A stretch of 64,000 nt of DNA from Moraxella bovoculi 237 (GTDB taxonomy: Bacteria > Pseudomonadota > Gammaproteobacteria > Pseudomonadales > Moraxellaceae): positions 1 to 64,000 of the forward strand of contig NZ_AOMT01000043.1 in assembly GCF_000696305.2 (NCBI RefSeq), in the 5' to 3' direction. Shown one piece after another: positions 1 through 8,594 of this stretch. The notes under the pieces were generated by a model. It did not search any database. It had not been told where the DNA came from and worked only from the letters and a program-made list of their open reading frames with translations. The translations under genes were made by a program, and so were the position numbers. Within the stretch, counting starts at the first letter, position 1; each line of letters begins with the position of its first letter.

Positions 1-38
1 ACGAGTACTTTAAGTACTTAAATAATGACAATACAAAT

Positions 39-70
39 AAAAAACCTCGAAATTCATCGAGGTTTTTTTA
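39..70. terminator. Bidirectional rho-independent terminator after mpl
   Basis: A 12-bp perfect stem (AAAAAACCTCGA at 39-50, its complement at 57-68) encloses a 6-nt loop and has A/T runs on both sides. It lies just downstream of the mpl stop codon on the minus strand and could also stop transcription entering from the left. Confidence 0.85.
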
Positions 71-81
71 TGTCCTAGACA

Positions 82-1461
82 TCACTTAGACAATGCGTCC
101 AATAGACGGGTGTGAATGCTCTCAAAGCCGCCATTTGACATGATGATGATGGCATCGCCTGCTTTGGCGTTTGCCTTTAGGTAGGCGATGATGTCATCTG
201 TGCTGGTCAACACTTGTTGGTTTGGTGCGTTGCCAATGGCGCAAGCCAAGCCCCATGCCAAATTGGTAGGCTCATACCACAGCGCAAAGTCAGCGATCGA
301 CGCTGATGGCGCAAGATGGTCGCGGTGACTGCCCAGCTTCATGGTGTTGGAGCGTGGCTCGATGACCGCCCAAATTCTACGACTTTGCAGCATTTTTTTG
401 GCGCCGTCTAGTGTGGTGGTGATGGCAGTAGGATGGTGTGCAAAGTCATCGAATACCAGAATATCACCAACATCGCCGATCAGCTCCATACGTCTTTTGA
501 TGCCGCCAAAGTTCGACAACGCTTCACACGCATTCGCCACGCTTACGCCCACATGATGAGCGGCACTAATGGCAACCAGTGCATTATTGACGTTATGCAG
601 ACCGCTCATGCCCCAATTTACTTGGGCGCTGTCGCCTGCGATGGTCACATTGAATGATGAGCCGTCTTCTTTTAATAGCTGTGCCTTGTGATCGCCATCA
701 TCGCCTAGAGAGGTGCGCACCACAGGCGTCCATGCGCCCATCTTTAAAGTATCTTCTAGACTTTGGGTGTTGGCAGGCATGATAATCTGACCCTTGGCAG
801 GAATCATGCGAATCATGTGGTGAAATTGGGTTTGGATTGCCTTTAGATCTGGGAAGATGTCAGCGTGATCATATTCTAGGTTATTTAAGATGGCGGTCGT
901 CGGGCGATAATGCACGAACTTAGAACGCTTATCAAAAAATGCCGAGTCATACTCGTCCGCTTCGATGACAAAATAATCTTTACCCAGGTGCGAGCTGTGC
1001 TTAAAGGCATCTTGCAAGCGCACATCATCACTGCTAACTTGTGGCACACCACCGATCAAAAATCCCGTATCAATGCCAGCATATTGCAGAATCCATGACA
1101 GCATGGTTGTGGTCGTGGTTTTGCCGTGCGTGCCCGCCACCGCCAAGACATGACGATGTTGTAGGACGTGCTCGGCTAAGAACTGCGGTCCTGACGTGTA
1201 GGGTAGGCGTTCGTTTAGCATGTATTCGACCGCTTCCATGCCGCGCTTGCAGGCATTGCCCACGATGACAAGATCTGGCGCAGGTTGTAGGTGTTCAGCT
1301 TTATAACCTTCTAAGATCTCAACACCAGCGTTATGCAGCTGAGTGCTCATCGGCGGGTAGATGGCAGTGTCCGATCCTGTTACGGTGTGGCCCAGATCGC
1401 GCGCCAATAGGGCAAGCGAACCCATGAAAGTACCACAAATACCTAAAATATGAACGTGCAT
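82..1461 (-). CDS. mpl: UDP-N-acetylmuramate:L-Ala-gamma-D-Glu-meso-DAP ligase
   Basis: Cytoplasmic ATP-dependent ligase of murein recycling. It joins the recovered tripeptide L-Ala-gamma-D-Glu-meso-diaminopimelate to UDP-MurNAc, bypassing MurC, MurD and MurE. The protein begins MHVHILGICG with a nucleotide-binding N-terminus, and a Mur-ligase P-loop (AGTHGKTTTT) lies near residues 109-118. About 459 residues is the usual Mpl length. I chose the start at 1461 rather than 1491: it begins the conserved HVHILGICGT motif and follows an AAGG-type ribosome site, and the longer frame would run into dsbB. It is the last gene of a likely gshA-dsbB-mpl operon, 26 bp after the dsbB stop. Assignment is firm. 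Confidence 0.95.
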   Translation of the reverse strand: MHVHILGICGTFMGSLALLARDLGHTVTGSDTAIYPPMSTQLHNAGVEILEGYKAEHLQPAPDLVIVGNACKRGMEAVEYMLNERLPYTSGPQFLAEHVLQHRHVLAVAGTHGKTTTTTMLSWILQYAGIDTGFLIGGVPQVSSDDVRLQDAFKHSSHLGKDYFVIEADEYDSAFFDKRSKFVHYRPTTAILNNLEYDHADIFPDLKAIQTQFHHMIRMIPAKGQIIMPANTQSLEDTLKMGAWTPVVRTSLGDDGDHKAQLLKEDGSSFNVTIAGDSAQVNWGMSGLHNVNNALVAISAAHHVGVSVANACEALSNFGGIKRRMELIGDVGDILVFDDFAHHPTAITTTLDGAKKMLQSRRIWAVIEPRSNTMKLGSHRDHLAPSASIADFALWYEPTNLAWGLACAIGNAPNQQVLTSTDDIIAYLKANAKAGDAIIIMSNGGFESIHTRLLDALSK

Positions 1462-1487
1462 GAAATAACCTTTTTGTAATAAATGGG

Positions 1488-1988
1488 TCAAGGGCGATGT
1501 TTAAGAATCTTGGTGAGTTGCACCAATAAAATCACCAAAATAACAACAAACAGAACCAGTGTCTGCATGGGAATGGATAGACCTAGGAATGTCCAATCAA
1601 TGAGTGCGCATTCGCCTGAGCCTTTTAACACCTGTTCAAAGACCTGCATTACAGGCAGCGTCTCCACCCAGTAGTTCAGTCCCGGTCCGCAGGCAGGCAC
1701 TTCATCGGCAGGCAGATGCTGCAGCCACACATGACGAGCAGCGACACCTGCGCCCCACAGCGTACCCAGCAGTGAGCCTAGCCATAATGTTAGGCGAGAT
1801 CCTTTGCCTTTGGGGTTAAAAATCAGCCCCAAGAATGCAAATAAGCCCATCACCCACAGCCCAATCCGCTGAAAAATACACAAAGGGCACGGGTCAAGCC
1901 CAAGAGTGTTTTGAAGGTAGCCGATGGCAAATACACTGCCTACCACACAGATGAATACCAAGAAGGCGTTGATTTGACGATAAGTCAT
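1488..1988 (-). CDS. dsbB: Disulfide bond formation protein B
   Basis: Inner-membrane quinone reductase that reoxidises DsbA and passes electrons to ubiquinone. The 166 residues show four hydrophobic segments. The first redox pair is in the CPLC motif (Cys34 and Cys37), and the second periplasmic pair is Cys100 (PACGPG) and Cys127 (GSGEC), matching the two-pair layout of the family. A GAGGG ribosome site precedes the ATG. It sits 21 bp after gshA and ahead of mpl, so cotranscription is likely. Its partner dsbA is in this window at 34423-35046, not linked to it. Confidence 0.95.
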   Translation of the reverse strand: MTYRQINAFLVFICVVGSVFAIGYLQNTLGLDPCPLCIFQRIGLWVMGLFAFLGLIFNPKGKGSRLTLWLGSLLGTLWGAGVAARHVWLQHLPADEVPACGPGLNYWVETLPVMQVFEQVLKGSGECALIDWTFLGLSIPMQTLVLFVVILVILLVQLTKILKHRP

Positions 1989-2009
1989 AAAACCCTCAAA
2001 AATGATGAA

Positions 2010-3566
2010 TTACTGGCGATAGCTTTGGATATAGTCATAGAATGACAGCGTATCCGCCTGTTCAATGTCGGCTTGCTCTTGGATGGAGTCTTTGGCGACT
2101 TTGGCAAAATGCGCTTCGTTCTCTTGGCTTAGCGCATGATTAAGAAGGTCGTTTTGGTGTTTCTTAGCAAGTAGCTTGCCCAATGCCCATGTGCTACCAA
2201 GTCTACGACTGTCGGTCTCGATTTGGGCGGAGAGTGTAAACTCTGGGTTGGTCGCCTTGCCTTGCATCATCGCCAAGGCTTCGCGATAGGCATTACCACC
2301 GTGATGGTCATCGAAGGCATCAGCGATGATCTGCATGTTGGTTAGGTGCTTGACGATCCAGTCGTGCAGATACATGTCGCCGATCTCGGTGTTAATGACA
2401 AGATCTGTATTGCGGCCATGGTTTACCACAGTGTCGATGTTGGCTTGTAGGCGTTTTTCTTCATCTTTATATAGGGCAGGCGAGTTAAGCAGTAGGCAGT
2501 ACACCGCCAATACTTCTAGGAAACACGCTGTCTGTACGCGAATGCCGATGTCACTATAAGGGTCTAAGTCGATGGCACGGAATTCAACATAAGCGATGCC
2601 ACGATCAGCCAAGGCAGCGGTTGGTGTTTCGCCTGATTTGGTGATTTGTTTTGGGCGAATCGGACTGTAGAATTCGTTCTCAATTTGGAGGATGTGGTCG
2701 TTAATCTGGATGGGATTGCCGTCCTTGTCATCCACGCCGATGTCGCTAAAGTCTTTAAATGGTGTACCGATCGCCGCACGCAGACCTTTGATGTACTCGT
2801 TTAGATCGTTGTATTCGATGTTTAGGTCTTCTTGGACGCTGTTAGTATAGCCAAGCTTACCCATGCGAAGGCTTGTCCCGTGTGGCTGATAGTAGGTGTA
2901 GCTGCCATCTGACAGCGGCACAAGGTGGTGCTCGCGTCCCTTAATGAATGACGCACACACCGCAGGACTTGCCCCCAGCAGATACAGCACAAGCGGGGTT
3001 AGGCGCTTGAAGTTACGGATTAAGGCAAGATATTTGTCGTTTTTAAAGGCGGTAAAGTCGTCTCCACCTGAATGCTTGAACCATCTGTCAAACAAATCAT
3101 CGCCGATGGATAGGTTGTAGTGTAGCCCTGCGATGGTTTGCATCTTGCGACCATAACGCACCCCAAGCCCAGAGCGGTACAGGGTTTTTAGTTTGCCGAT
3201 ATTGGATGTGCCGTAATCGGCCAGTGGAATGTCTTCATCATTGTCGGCGGTCATGCACGGCATGGATAGTGGCCACATCAATTCATCGCCTAGTGAGCGG
3301 TGCACGAGCACATGTAGCTCTCTTAGCATGTCCAAGGCTTCTTTGATTGATGAAAAAGGCTCGGTGATGAGCTCAAGTAGATTCTCAGAATAGTCAGTTG
3401 TGATGTAGGGATGGGTTAGCTTTGAGCCCAGATCGGCAGGGTGCGGCGTCTTAGCGGCATAGCCATCAGCGCGCATGCGCAAGCCTTCTTTTTCAATGCC
3501 GCGCTTCATGCCTGCAACCAACTCGGAGCCGAACCATTCAGGCAGGCGAAATTGCTGTGTTTTCAT
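2010..3566 (-). CDS. gshA: Glutamate-cysteine ligase
   Basis: First and rate-limiting enzyme of glutathione synthesis: ATP-dependent formation of gamma-glutamylcysteine in the cytoplasm. At 518 residues it has the length of the gammaproteobacterial (E. coli type) GshA. Family-typical stretches visible are EKEGLRM near residue 26, a TDYSENLLELIT segment, and YVEFRAIDLDPY in the middle of the chain. The ATG follows a GGGGA ribosome site. It is the first gene of the gshA-dsbB-mpl run and is divergent from tyrS across a 232-bp gap. gshB is not in the window. Confidence 0.95.
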   Translation of the reverse strand: MKTQQFRLPEWFGSELVAGMKRGIEKEGLRMRADGYAAKTPHPADLGSKLTHPYITTDYSENLLELITEPFSSIKEALDMLRELHVLVHRSLGDELMWPLSMPCMTADNDEDIPLADYGTSNIGKLKTLYRSGLGVRYGRKMQTIAGLHYNLSIGDDLFDRWFKHSGGDDFTAFKNDKYLALIRNFKRLTPLVLYLLGASPAVCASFIKGREHHLVPLSDGSYTYYQPHGTSLRMGKLGYTNSVQEDLNIEYNDLNEYIKGLRAAIGTPFKDFSDIGVDDKDGNPIQINDHILQIENEFYSPIRPKQITKSGETPTAALADRGIAYVEFRAIDLDPYSDIGIRVQTACFLEVLAVYCLLLNSPALYKDEEKRLQANIDTVVNHGRNTDLVINTEIGDMYLHDWIVKHLTNMQIIADAFDDHHGGNAYREALAMMQGKATNPEFTLSAQIETDSRRLGSTWALGKLLAKKHQNDLLNHALSQENEAHFAKVAKDSIQEQADIEQADTLSFYDYIQSYRQ

Positions 3567-3749
3567 AATTAATCCCCGTACTTGCCTAATTTTTGCTTAT
3601 CATAAGGCGTATCGATGTATTTTAATGTGCTAATTTTGCATAGCCAACCATGCCATAACGTGTCTGGCGGTGTTTTGCCTATTATAAGCCTATGGGTGAA
3701 TAATGGCAAAGAAAATCCGATGCTTGGCGTTTTTTCATCCCAAAAATTC

Positions 3750-3758
3750 TGCTATACT
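3750..3758 (+). promoter_or_regulatory. Extended -10 promoter for tyrS
   Basis: TGC-TATACT forms an extended -10 (TGn plus a near-consensus hexamer) about 40 bp before the tyrS ATG. I see no good -35 at 16-18 bp spacing, which fits extended -10 promoters. The RNA would have a short leader with no room for a T-box. Confidence 0.55.
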
Positions 3759-3798
3759 AGGTTAATTTTGTGTATTTTGAAATTTTTTAAGGTGTCCC

Positions 3799-5007
3799 AT
3801 GTCAAATTTTTTGCCCCCTGCCGAACAACTTGAACTTCTAAAACGTGGCGTGGTTGAGATTTATTCCGAAGAAGATTTGTTAAAAAAGCTCGCCAAAGGT
3901 CGCCCTTTGCGTATCAAACTTGGCATGGACCCCACCGCCCCTGATTTGCATTTTGGGCATACGGTTGTTCTTAACAAACTGCGTGCCTTTCAAGAATTAG
4001 GGCATGAAGTGCTGTTTCTTATTGGCGACTACACCGCCCGCATTGGCGACCCGTCTGGCAAAAACGCAACTCGTCCGCCCCTATCCGAAGAGCAGGTCAA
4101 GGCAAATGCCGAAACTTACGCCAAGCAAGTCTTTAAAATCCTAGACAAAGACAAAACGACCATTATGTTTAACTCTGATTGGTTCTCCAAGATGAGTGCA
4201 GGGGACATGATTGCCCTAGCCAGCCAGCTTACCGTGTCTCGTATGCTTGAACGTGATGATTTTTCAAAACGCTACAACAGCCAAACTCCGATTGCCATTC
4301 ACGAATTTTTGTACCCACTCGTGCAAGGCTATGACAGCATTGCTATGGAAGCTGATGTGGAGATTGGCGGTACTGACCAGACCTTTAACGTGCTTATGGG
4401 GCGTACCCTACAAGGTCGCTACGGCAAAGAACCCCAAGTTTGTATCACCATGCCCCTTTTGGAGGGCTTGGACGGTGTACAAAAAATGAGTAAATCGCTT
4501 GGCAATTACATTGGCATTGACGAACCTGCGGGCGTGATGTACCAAAAAATCCTATCCATGCCCGACACGCTCATCGCTCGCTATTTTGAGCTTTTGAGCT
4601 TTAAGCCGATGATTGAAGTGAATGCTTTGCTTGATGAAATGGCAAATGGTCGCAATCCCCAAGAATTAAAGAAAATCCTAGCCCATGAGCTGATTGAGCG
4701 TTTTCATGACAAAGAGTCTGCCGACAACGCCCACCGCTCGGCAGGCAACCGCTTGGCGGACGGGGAGTTGCCCATTGATTTGCCCGAAGTGTCGCTGTCT
4801 CTTGATGGTGCGGACAAGCTGTTTATCACCCAAGTGCTAAATCAAGCCAGCCTTGCCAAAAATTCCGCCCAAGCCAAAGATATGCTGTCTCGTGGGGCGG
4901 TCAAAGTGGACGGACAAGTCGTGGACGCAAGTTTTGCCCTTGGTGCAGGGCAGACGGTTGTGATACAGGCAGGGAAAAAGGCGTATGCCAGAGTAAGCGT
5001 TGCATAA
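3799..5007 (+). CDS. tyrS: Tyrosyl-tRNA synthetase
   Basis: Class I aminoacyl-tRNA synthetase that charges tRNA-Tyr. The class I signatures are present: HFGHT (residues 51-55, the HIGH motif) and KMSKS (about residues 229-233). A C-terminal S4-like RNA-binding segment ([17 protein letters not shown]) is also visible. At 402 residues it belongs to the shorter TyrZ-like branch, with the long spacing typical of Moraxellaceae and Pseudomonas enzymes. Start at 3799 follows an AAGG site. Proline codons are unusual for the neighbourhood: I count nine CCC among 18, against two of the first 14 in plsB, so this gene may have been exchanged with a relative. Confidence 0.96.
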   Translation: MSNFLPPAEQLELLKRGVVEIYSEEDLLKKLAKGRPLRIKLGMDPTAPDLHFGHTVVLNKLRAFQELGHEVLFLIGDYTARIGDPSGKNATRPPLSEEQVKANAETYAKQVFKILDKDKTTIMFNSDWFSKMSAGDMIALASQLTVSRMLERDDFSKRYNSQTPIAIHEFLYPLVQGYDSIAMEADVEIGGTDQTFNVLMGRTLQGRYGKEPQVCITMPLLEGLDGVQKMSKSLGNYIGIDEPAGVMYQKILSMPDTLIARYFELLSFKPMIEVNALLDEMANGRNPQELKKILAHELIERFHDKESADNAHRSAGNRLADGELPIDLPEVSLSLDGADKLFITQVLNQASLAKNSAQAKDMLSRGAVKVDGQVVDASFALGAGQTVVIQAGKKAYARVSVA

Positions 5008-5068
5008 TGAATCTAGCCAAGGTGATTCTGTCATCTTGGTTGTTTTTTATTGAATAGAGAATTAGGTC

Positions 5069-5481
5069 ATGAAAAAATACTGTTGGCGATGACTCTGGCG
5101 ACCGCGTCTACAATGGGTATGGCGGTGAATGATGCACATGCTCAAAGTTTCTCATCAAGCCAAATGCAACAAACCAAAGTGCGAGATTTGAGCTTTAAAA
5201 GCATCATGCGTGCGCTATACGCAGGAAAAATGCTGGGCAACGCGCACATTGCTGATGATGAGTTAAGCCAATTTCCAAATGTCGCGCTGGATGAAACTTC
5301 TAAAAATTGGCAAGAGTGTCGTTGCACTGATGCACCCTGTCATCGAATATAAAAATCAAGATGGGCAAAAGCGTTGTCTGGTTGCAATTGAAAAGCCGTC
5401 ATTTAGAGCGTCGAGCAGGTCAATTATGTCGACTTTAGCCAAGAGCTGCTATTTAACCCAATCACCAAAGAATACCAATAA
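5069..5481 (+). pseudogene. Decayed small secreted protein, three frameshifts
   Basis: The reading frame changes 2-1-2-1 along this stretch. ATG at 5069 is followed by six A; one more A would give M-K-K-I-L-L-A-M and a clean signal peptide ending AVNDAHA. The second frame continues (SFKSIMRALYAGKMLGNA) to about 5320. The next frame gives SVVALMHPVIEYKNQDGQ, and the last gives VEQVNYVDFSQELLF to a TAA at 5479-5481. Joined, these make about 137 residues of a small exported protein of unknown function. I do not recognise the family. The stop is 2 bp before the next ATG, so the pair was once coupled. Sequencing error is possible for one indel but unlikely for all three. Confidence 0.75.
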
Positions 5482-5483
5482 TC

Positions 5484-6122
5484 ATGAAAAAATTTTACCT
5501 TATCCGCCACGCTCAGAGTGAATCCAACGCCCGCCTTGCCATTCGCCCAAACCCTGTGATTAATCTGACCGATGTCGGTCGGATGGAGGCAAAAGAGCTC
5601 TCCGAATGGCTAAACATTAACATCCAGCAGCCGATCGATGGCGTGTTCACGTCCCACTATGTACGTACGGCACAGACTGCCGCGCCGTTTTTGGCACAGC
5701 TTGGCAGTACAGCAAAGGTGATCGAGGCGCTGCATGAGTTTGATTATTTGGACTTTAATCGTATTAAGGATCTGTCATTTGAGGACTTGATCGCTACGGC
5801 GGATAATTTTTGGCAGCAGGGCGATACCACTTATCAGGACGGCACGGCAGAAGATACCTATGAGCGGTTCGTGGAGCGAGTGCGCACGGTGCGCCAGATG
5901 TTCGAAGAATTGCCAGATGGTAACTACGTTGTATTTACCCATGGCATGTGGATTGGCATGTTGATGTGGCAGATTATCCATGGCGATGGTGCGCGCGTGA
6001 TGGACATGCCTGCTTTTCGTGCGTATGAGCTTGCTATCCGCCCAAAGAACTGTGAAGTCTATCTACTAACAGATGCCCAAGGCGTGCAGTCAGTGGCGAA
6101 GGTTCGGGTGCGTGATGAATAA
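5484..6122 (+). CDS. Histidine phosphatase family protein
   Basis: Member of the phosphoglycerate mutase-like histidine phosphatase superfamily (212 residues). The N-terminus carries the catalytic RHAQSESN motif with His9 as the phospho-acceptor. Later features are TSHYVRTAQTA, the acidic catalytic region around ALHEFDYLDF, and the second catalytic His in VFTHGMWIGM. The substrate is unknown, and many such proteins are misnamed phosphoglycerate mutase. It overlaps the next gene by 8 bp and directly follows the decayed secreted protein. Confidence 0.85.
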   Translation: MKKFYLIRHAQSESNARLAIRPNPVINLTDVGRMEAKELSEWLNINIQQPIDGVFTSHYVRTAQTAAPFLAQLGSTAKVIEALHEFDYLDFNRIKDLSFEDLIATADNFWQQGDTTYQDGTAEDTYERFVERVRTVRQMFEELPDGNYVVFTHGMWIGMLMWQIIHGDGARVMDMPAFRAYELAIRPKNCEVYLLTDAQGVQSVAKVRVRDE

Positions 6123-6339
6123 GGTTCAGCCAGGCATCTATCGTCATTATAAGGGCAATCTGTACCAAGTTCTACACACCGCAAAGCACAGCGAGACCGA
6201 AGAGTGCCTTGTGGTGTATCGCGCCTTGTATGGCCATTATGGCGTGTGGGTGCGACCTGCCGACATGTTCCACGAGATGGCGAATGTCGATGGTCAAGAT
6301 GTGCCACGATTTGAGCTTATCAAGGACAACGTCTCTTGA
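6115..6339 (+). CDS. DUF1653 domain protein
   Basis: Small 74-residue protein with the whole DUF1653 fold signature: PGIYRHYKGNLYQVL, then HSETEECLVVYRALYG and VWVRPADMF. The family is widespread and uncharacterised, with a compact beta-rich domain. I chose ATG 6115, which overlaps the phosphatase stop by 8 bp, over the longer frame from 6073, which would lie inside the phosphatase and adds no conserved sequence. Translational coupling with the gene upstream is likely. Confidence 0.85.
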   Translation: MNKVQPGIYRHYKGNLYQVLHTAKHSETEECLVVYRALYGHYGVWVRPADMFHEMANVDGQDVPRFELIKDNVS

Positions 6340-6343
6340 AATT

Positions 6344-6918
6344 TTGCAATTACCGTCCGACCTGACGCTATCGCATGATGGCGTGCGACTAGAGTTATTG
6401 GACCTTCGTTATGAGGATGATTTGGTGCAGGCATGCCAAGATGGTAATCTGTGGAAGCTGCTCTACACCATCACACCAAGCCCTGATGAAGTTCATGAAT
6501 ACATCGCTACGACTCATGCGATGACGGATAGGGTTGCCTTTGCGGTCATCGATGAGACCACAGAGCGTGCGTTGGCAGTACGAGTTATCATGATATCTTG
6601 TCGCATTCTTTGCGCCTTGAGATTGGCTATACTTGGTATGCCAAGCGTTATTGGCGCACGCGCGTGAACAATGCCTGTAAGTTTCTGCTGATGAGGTATG
6701 CCTTTGAGGTGCTGTCCTATCAGACGGTTGCGCTTAGAACCAGTAGTTTAAACACACGTTCACAGGCGGCGATTGAGCGACTGGATGCCAAAAAAGATGG
6801 CGTCATCGGCAATAAACGCACTACCCAAGACGGCATCATTTGCGATACGGTGATGTGCAGCATCATGGCGGATGAATGGCCAAACGTTAAACATAACTTA
6901 CAACAAAAGATGCAGTAG
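6344..6918 (+). pseudogene. GNAT N-acetyltransferase broken by one frameshift
   Basis: The first part (LQLPSDLTLSHDGVRLELL, then LWKLLYTITPSPDEV and AFAVIDETTERAL) and the second part (LRLEIGYTWYAKRYWRT, then NNACKFLLMRYAFE) are consecutive pieces of a RimJ-like GNAT acetyltransferase of about 190 residues. They are in different frames. Restoring one G in the GG at about 6574-6575 gives A-L-G-S-T-S-Y-H-D-I-L and joins them. The original start is unclear: TTG 6344 is possible, just after the DUF1653 stop. If the indel is real, acetyl-CoA binding and the C-terminal half are lost. Confidence 0.75.
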
Positions 6919-6931
6919 CACCAAGGACAAC

Positions 6932-7330
6932 ATGACTGATTTTAAAACACAAGACCTCATTGTAGGCACCGGTAAAGCCGCTGAACGTGGCGCATTAATC
7001 ACCGCTCATTATACGGGCTATCTGGCGGATGGCACGTTATTTGATTCATCGCACAGTCGAGGACAGCCATTTGAGTGCGTCATCGGTACGGGGCGCGTGA
7101 TTAAGGGGTGGGATCTGGGCGTATTGGGCAGTGAGATCGGGGTAAAGCTTGTCCAAAAGTGGGGTATTGAGCTTGAGCTGCCAGCATTCGATGCAATGAA
7201 AGTCGGTGGCAAAAGACAGCTTGTCGTACCCGCGCACCTTGGCTATGGCGAGCGTTCGGTGGGGAAGATTCCACCGAATTCGGATCTAACCTTTGAGATT
7301 GAGCTTATCGATGTGAAGACGCGCGATTAA
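6932..7330 (+). CDS. FKBP-type peptidyl-prolyl isomerase with internal insert
   Basis: Cytoplasmic FKBP-type cis-trans prolyl isomerase of 132 residues with no signal peptide. Visible family features are the strand ITAHYTGYLADGTLFDSS, RVIKGWDLGVLG, and the C-terminal LGYGERSVGKIPPNSDLTF. Ordinary relatives run straight from GVxG into MKVGGKR. Here about 22 residues (SEIGVKLVQKW through PAFDA) are inserted in frame before MKVGGKRQL. ATG 6932 was chosen for the ACxAGGAC-like site upstream and because family homology begins there. The 3' end overlaps the convergent DUF1289 gene by 4 bp. Confidence 0.88.
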   Translation: MTDFKTQDLIVGTGKAAERGALITAHYTGYLADGTLFDSSHSRGQPFECVIGTGRVIKGWDLGVLGSEIGVKLVQKWGIELELPAFDAMKVGGKRQLVVPAHLGYGERSVGKIPPNSDLTFEIELIDVKTRD

Positions 7331-7587
7331 GAGCCGTCTAGGCTAAGCTGTTCTCGCACGCCAAAAAAGTCCAGCTCTGCTTGCTGTCTTTGGCGGCGCG
7401 CATCCATAAGCTTGCGTTGTCGTCTGATGATTCGGTTTAGGATTCGGTGCTTGTCATCGTCCCCAAGGGTGTGCCACGTCTGTCGCTCTGTGCGATTGCG
7501 CAGACAGCCGATGCAGTAGCCCTTCTTGTTCATCTGGCAGACACCAATGCATGGGCTGTCGATGTCGAACAATTCAAATTGCGACAT
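7327..7587 (-). CDS. DUF1289 cysteine-motif protein
   Basis: An 86-residue protein with the DUF1289 (YdhL-like) signature: SPCIGVC and YCIGCLRN give four cysteines (Cys13, 17, 25, 28), probably a metal or Fe-S site. They are followed by a W-x-x-L segment and a very basic helix (IIRRQRKLMDARRQRQQ). The function of the family is unknown. I use the ATG at 7587; the longer frame to 7638 adds a hydrophobic run that is probably untranslated promoter DNA. Convergent overlap with the FKBP gene. Confidence 0.82.
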   Translation of the reverse strand: MSQFELFDIDSPCIGVCQMNKKGYCIGCLRNRTERQTWHTLGDDDKHRILNRIIRRQRKLMDARRQRQQAELDFFGVREQLSLDGS

Positions 7588-7668
7588 AAAAAACCGTGAC
7601 AAAAATATTACTATAACGATTTTTTGTTGATTAATCAATACTTTGTATGTACAAATACAGGAAATCCC

Positions 7669-8265
7669 ATGACCATCATTTATCTACATGGACTAGATGC
7701 TGACCCTAACGCCAATAAAGCCGTCATCACCGCCAATCATGCCAAAGCGCTCGGGATAGACACGCTGCGCCCTGATTTGAACTGTCCGCCTGATGAAGTA
7801 GTGGCTAAGCTCTTAAATTTAATCAAAGAAAACCCCAATGCGGTGCTGGTTGGCTCATCGCTGGGCGGTTATTTTGCCACGCTGTTGTCCGACATGACAG
7901 GCACGCCTTGTGTGCTGTTAAACCCAAGCATTCGCCCCGATGTGTCGTTCAGACGCTTTTTAAGTGATAATTTTGACGGACAAACGCTCGCAGATGATGC
8001 CGTCATCTACACCACGACAGGCGGCTGGCAAATTTGCTATGGGGATTTGGCGTGGTTTGAACGCCACCGCCTACAGGCAAAAAATCCCCACAAAATCAAA
8101 GTCCTACTTAAAATGGGCGATGAACTGTTAGACGCCCACGCCACACAAGCATTTTTTGAAAGTTGTGGGGCGGAAGTTCTCGCCCAAGACGGGGGCGACC
8201 ACCGCATCAGCGACTATGATGACCAAGTCGGGCAGGTGGTAGCTTGGGTGCAAGCCCTATCCTAA
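7669..8265 (+). CDS. YqiA/YcfP-family alpha/beta hydrolase (esterase)
   Basis: Small single-domain alpha/beta hydrolase (198 residues) of the YqiA type. It starts MTIIYLHGLDADP (oxyanion-hole region), has the nucleophile elbow GSSLGGY with Ser64, and a C-terminal catalytic His in DGGDHRIS. YqiA proteins are cytoplasmic thioester/ester hydrolases with poorly known substrates. The ATG at 7669 follows an AGGAAA ribosome site; the upstream TTG-initiated extension lacks homology. It marks the left edge of a block with CCC/GCC-rich codon style that runs through parE. Confidence 0.85.
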   Translation: MTIIYLHGLDADPNANKAVITANHAKALGIDTLRPDLNCPPDEVVAKLLNLIKENPNAVLVGSSLGGYFATLLSDMTGTPCVLLNPSIRPDVSFRRFLSDNFDGQTLADDAVIYTTTGGWQICYGDLAWFERHRLQAKNPHKIKVLLKMGDELLDAHATQAFFESCGAEVLAQDGGDHRISDYDDQVGQVVAWVQALS

Positions 8266-8278
8266 TTAAACCCTGTTT

Positions 8279-8314
8279 GCAAAATCTCCTGATTGTATGG
8301 TTGGGGGATTTTGC
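8279..8314 (+). terminator. Possible terminator after the YqiA-like gene
   Basis: GCAAAATCTCC at 8279-8289 pairs with GGGGATTTTGC at 8304-8314 with one G-T wobble. No strong T-run follows, so it may be a weak terminator or an mRNA 3'-end hairpin. Confidence 0.4.
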
Positions 8315-8318
8315 ATTC

Positions 8319-8447
8319 ATACCAACCGAACCATATTTCTGATATAAAAACCGTTCGCCCTAAGCTTGTCTAAGGGTGAGTTTCCGTTATGGTTCGACAA
8401 GCTCACCACGAACGGAAACCATAAAAATTTTGAAGTTCGGTTGGTAT
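8319..8447. repeat. 129-bp MITE-like element with 13-bp terminal inverted repeats
   Basis: ATACCAACCGAAC (8319-8331) and its exact reverse complement (8435-8447) bound a non-coding segment. Inside is a second, imperfect inverted structure built around the motif GAGCTTGTCGAACC, read here as GGTTCGACAAGCTC at 8393-8406. This short motif is, to my knowledge, a recurrent intergenic repeat in many bacterial genomes. No reading frame lies in the element. It sits between yqiA and the promoter of the receptor operon. Confidence 0.65.
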
Positions 8448-8506
8448 AATACACCCCTCAATCCTGCTAAGACTTTCCCAAACTTTTCACCACCTTGTTA
8501 CAAATA

Positions 8507-8535
8507 TTGACATAAGCGTTAAAATTGTTTACAAT
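8507..8535 (+). promoter_or_regulatory. Sigma-70 promoter of the lipoprotein/receptor operon
   Basis: TTGACA (8507-8512), a 17-bp spacer and TACAAT (8530-8535) form a near-consensus promoter. Downstream, AATAATTTGCAAATAGCATTA has a short palindrome and A/T-rich character that could hold a Fur site, but it does not match the Fur consensus well enough to call. Confidence 0.75.
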
Positions 8536-8594
8536 CACAATAATTTGCAAATAGCATTAATTTTTATTTAATATTGTAAATGAAAATGGTGATA

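Noticed and set aside
8536-8575. Possible Fur box downstream of the receptor-operon promoter
   Set aside because: Only partial agreement with the GATAATGATAATCATTATC pattern. Iron control is likely from gene function, but the site cannot be supported by reading.
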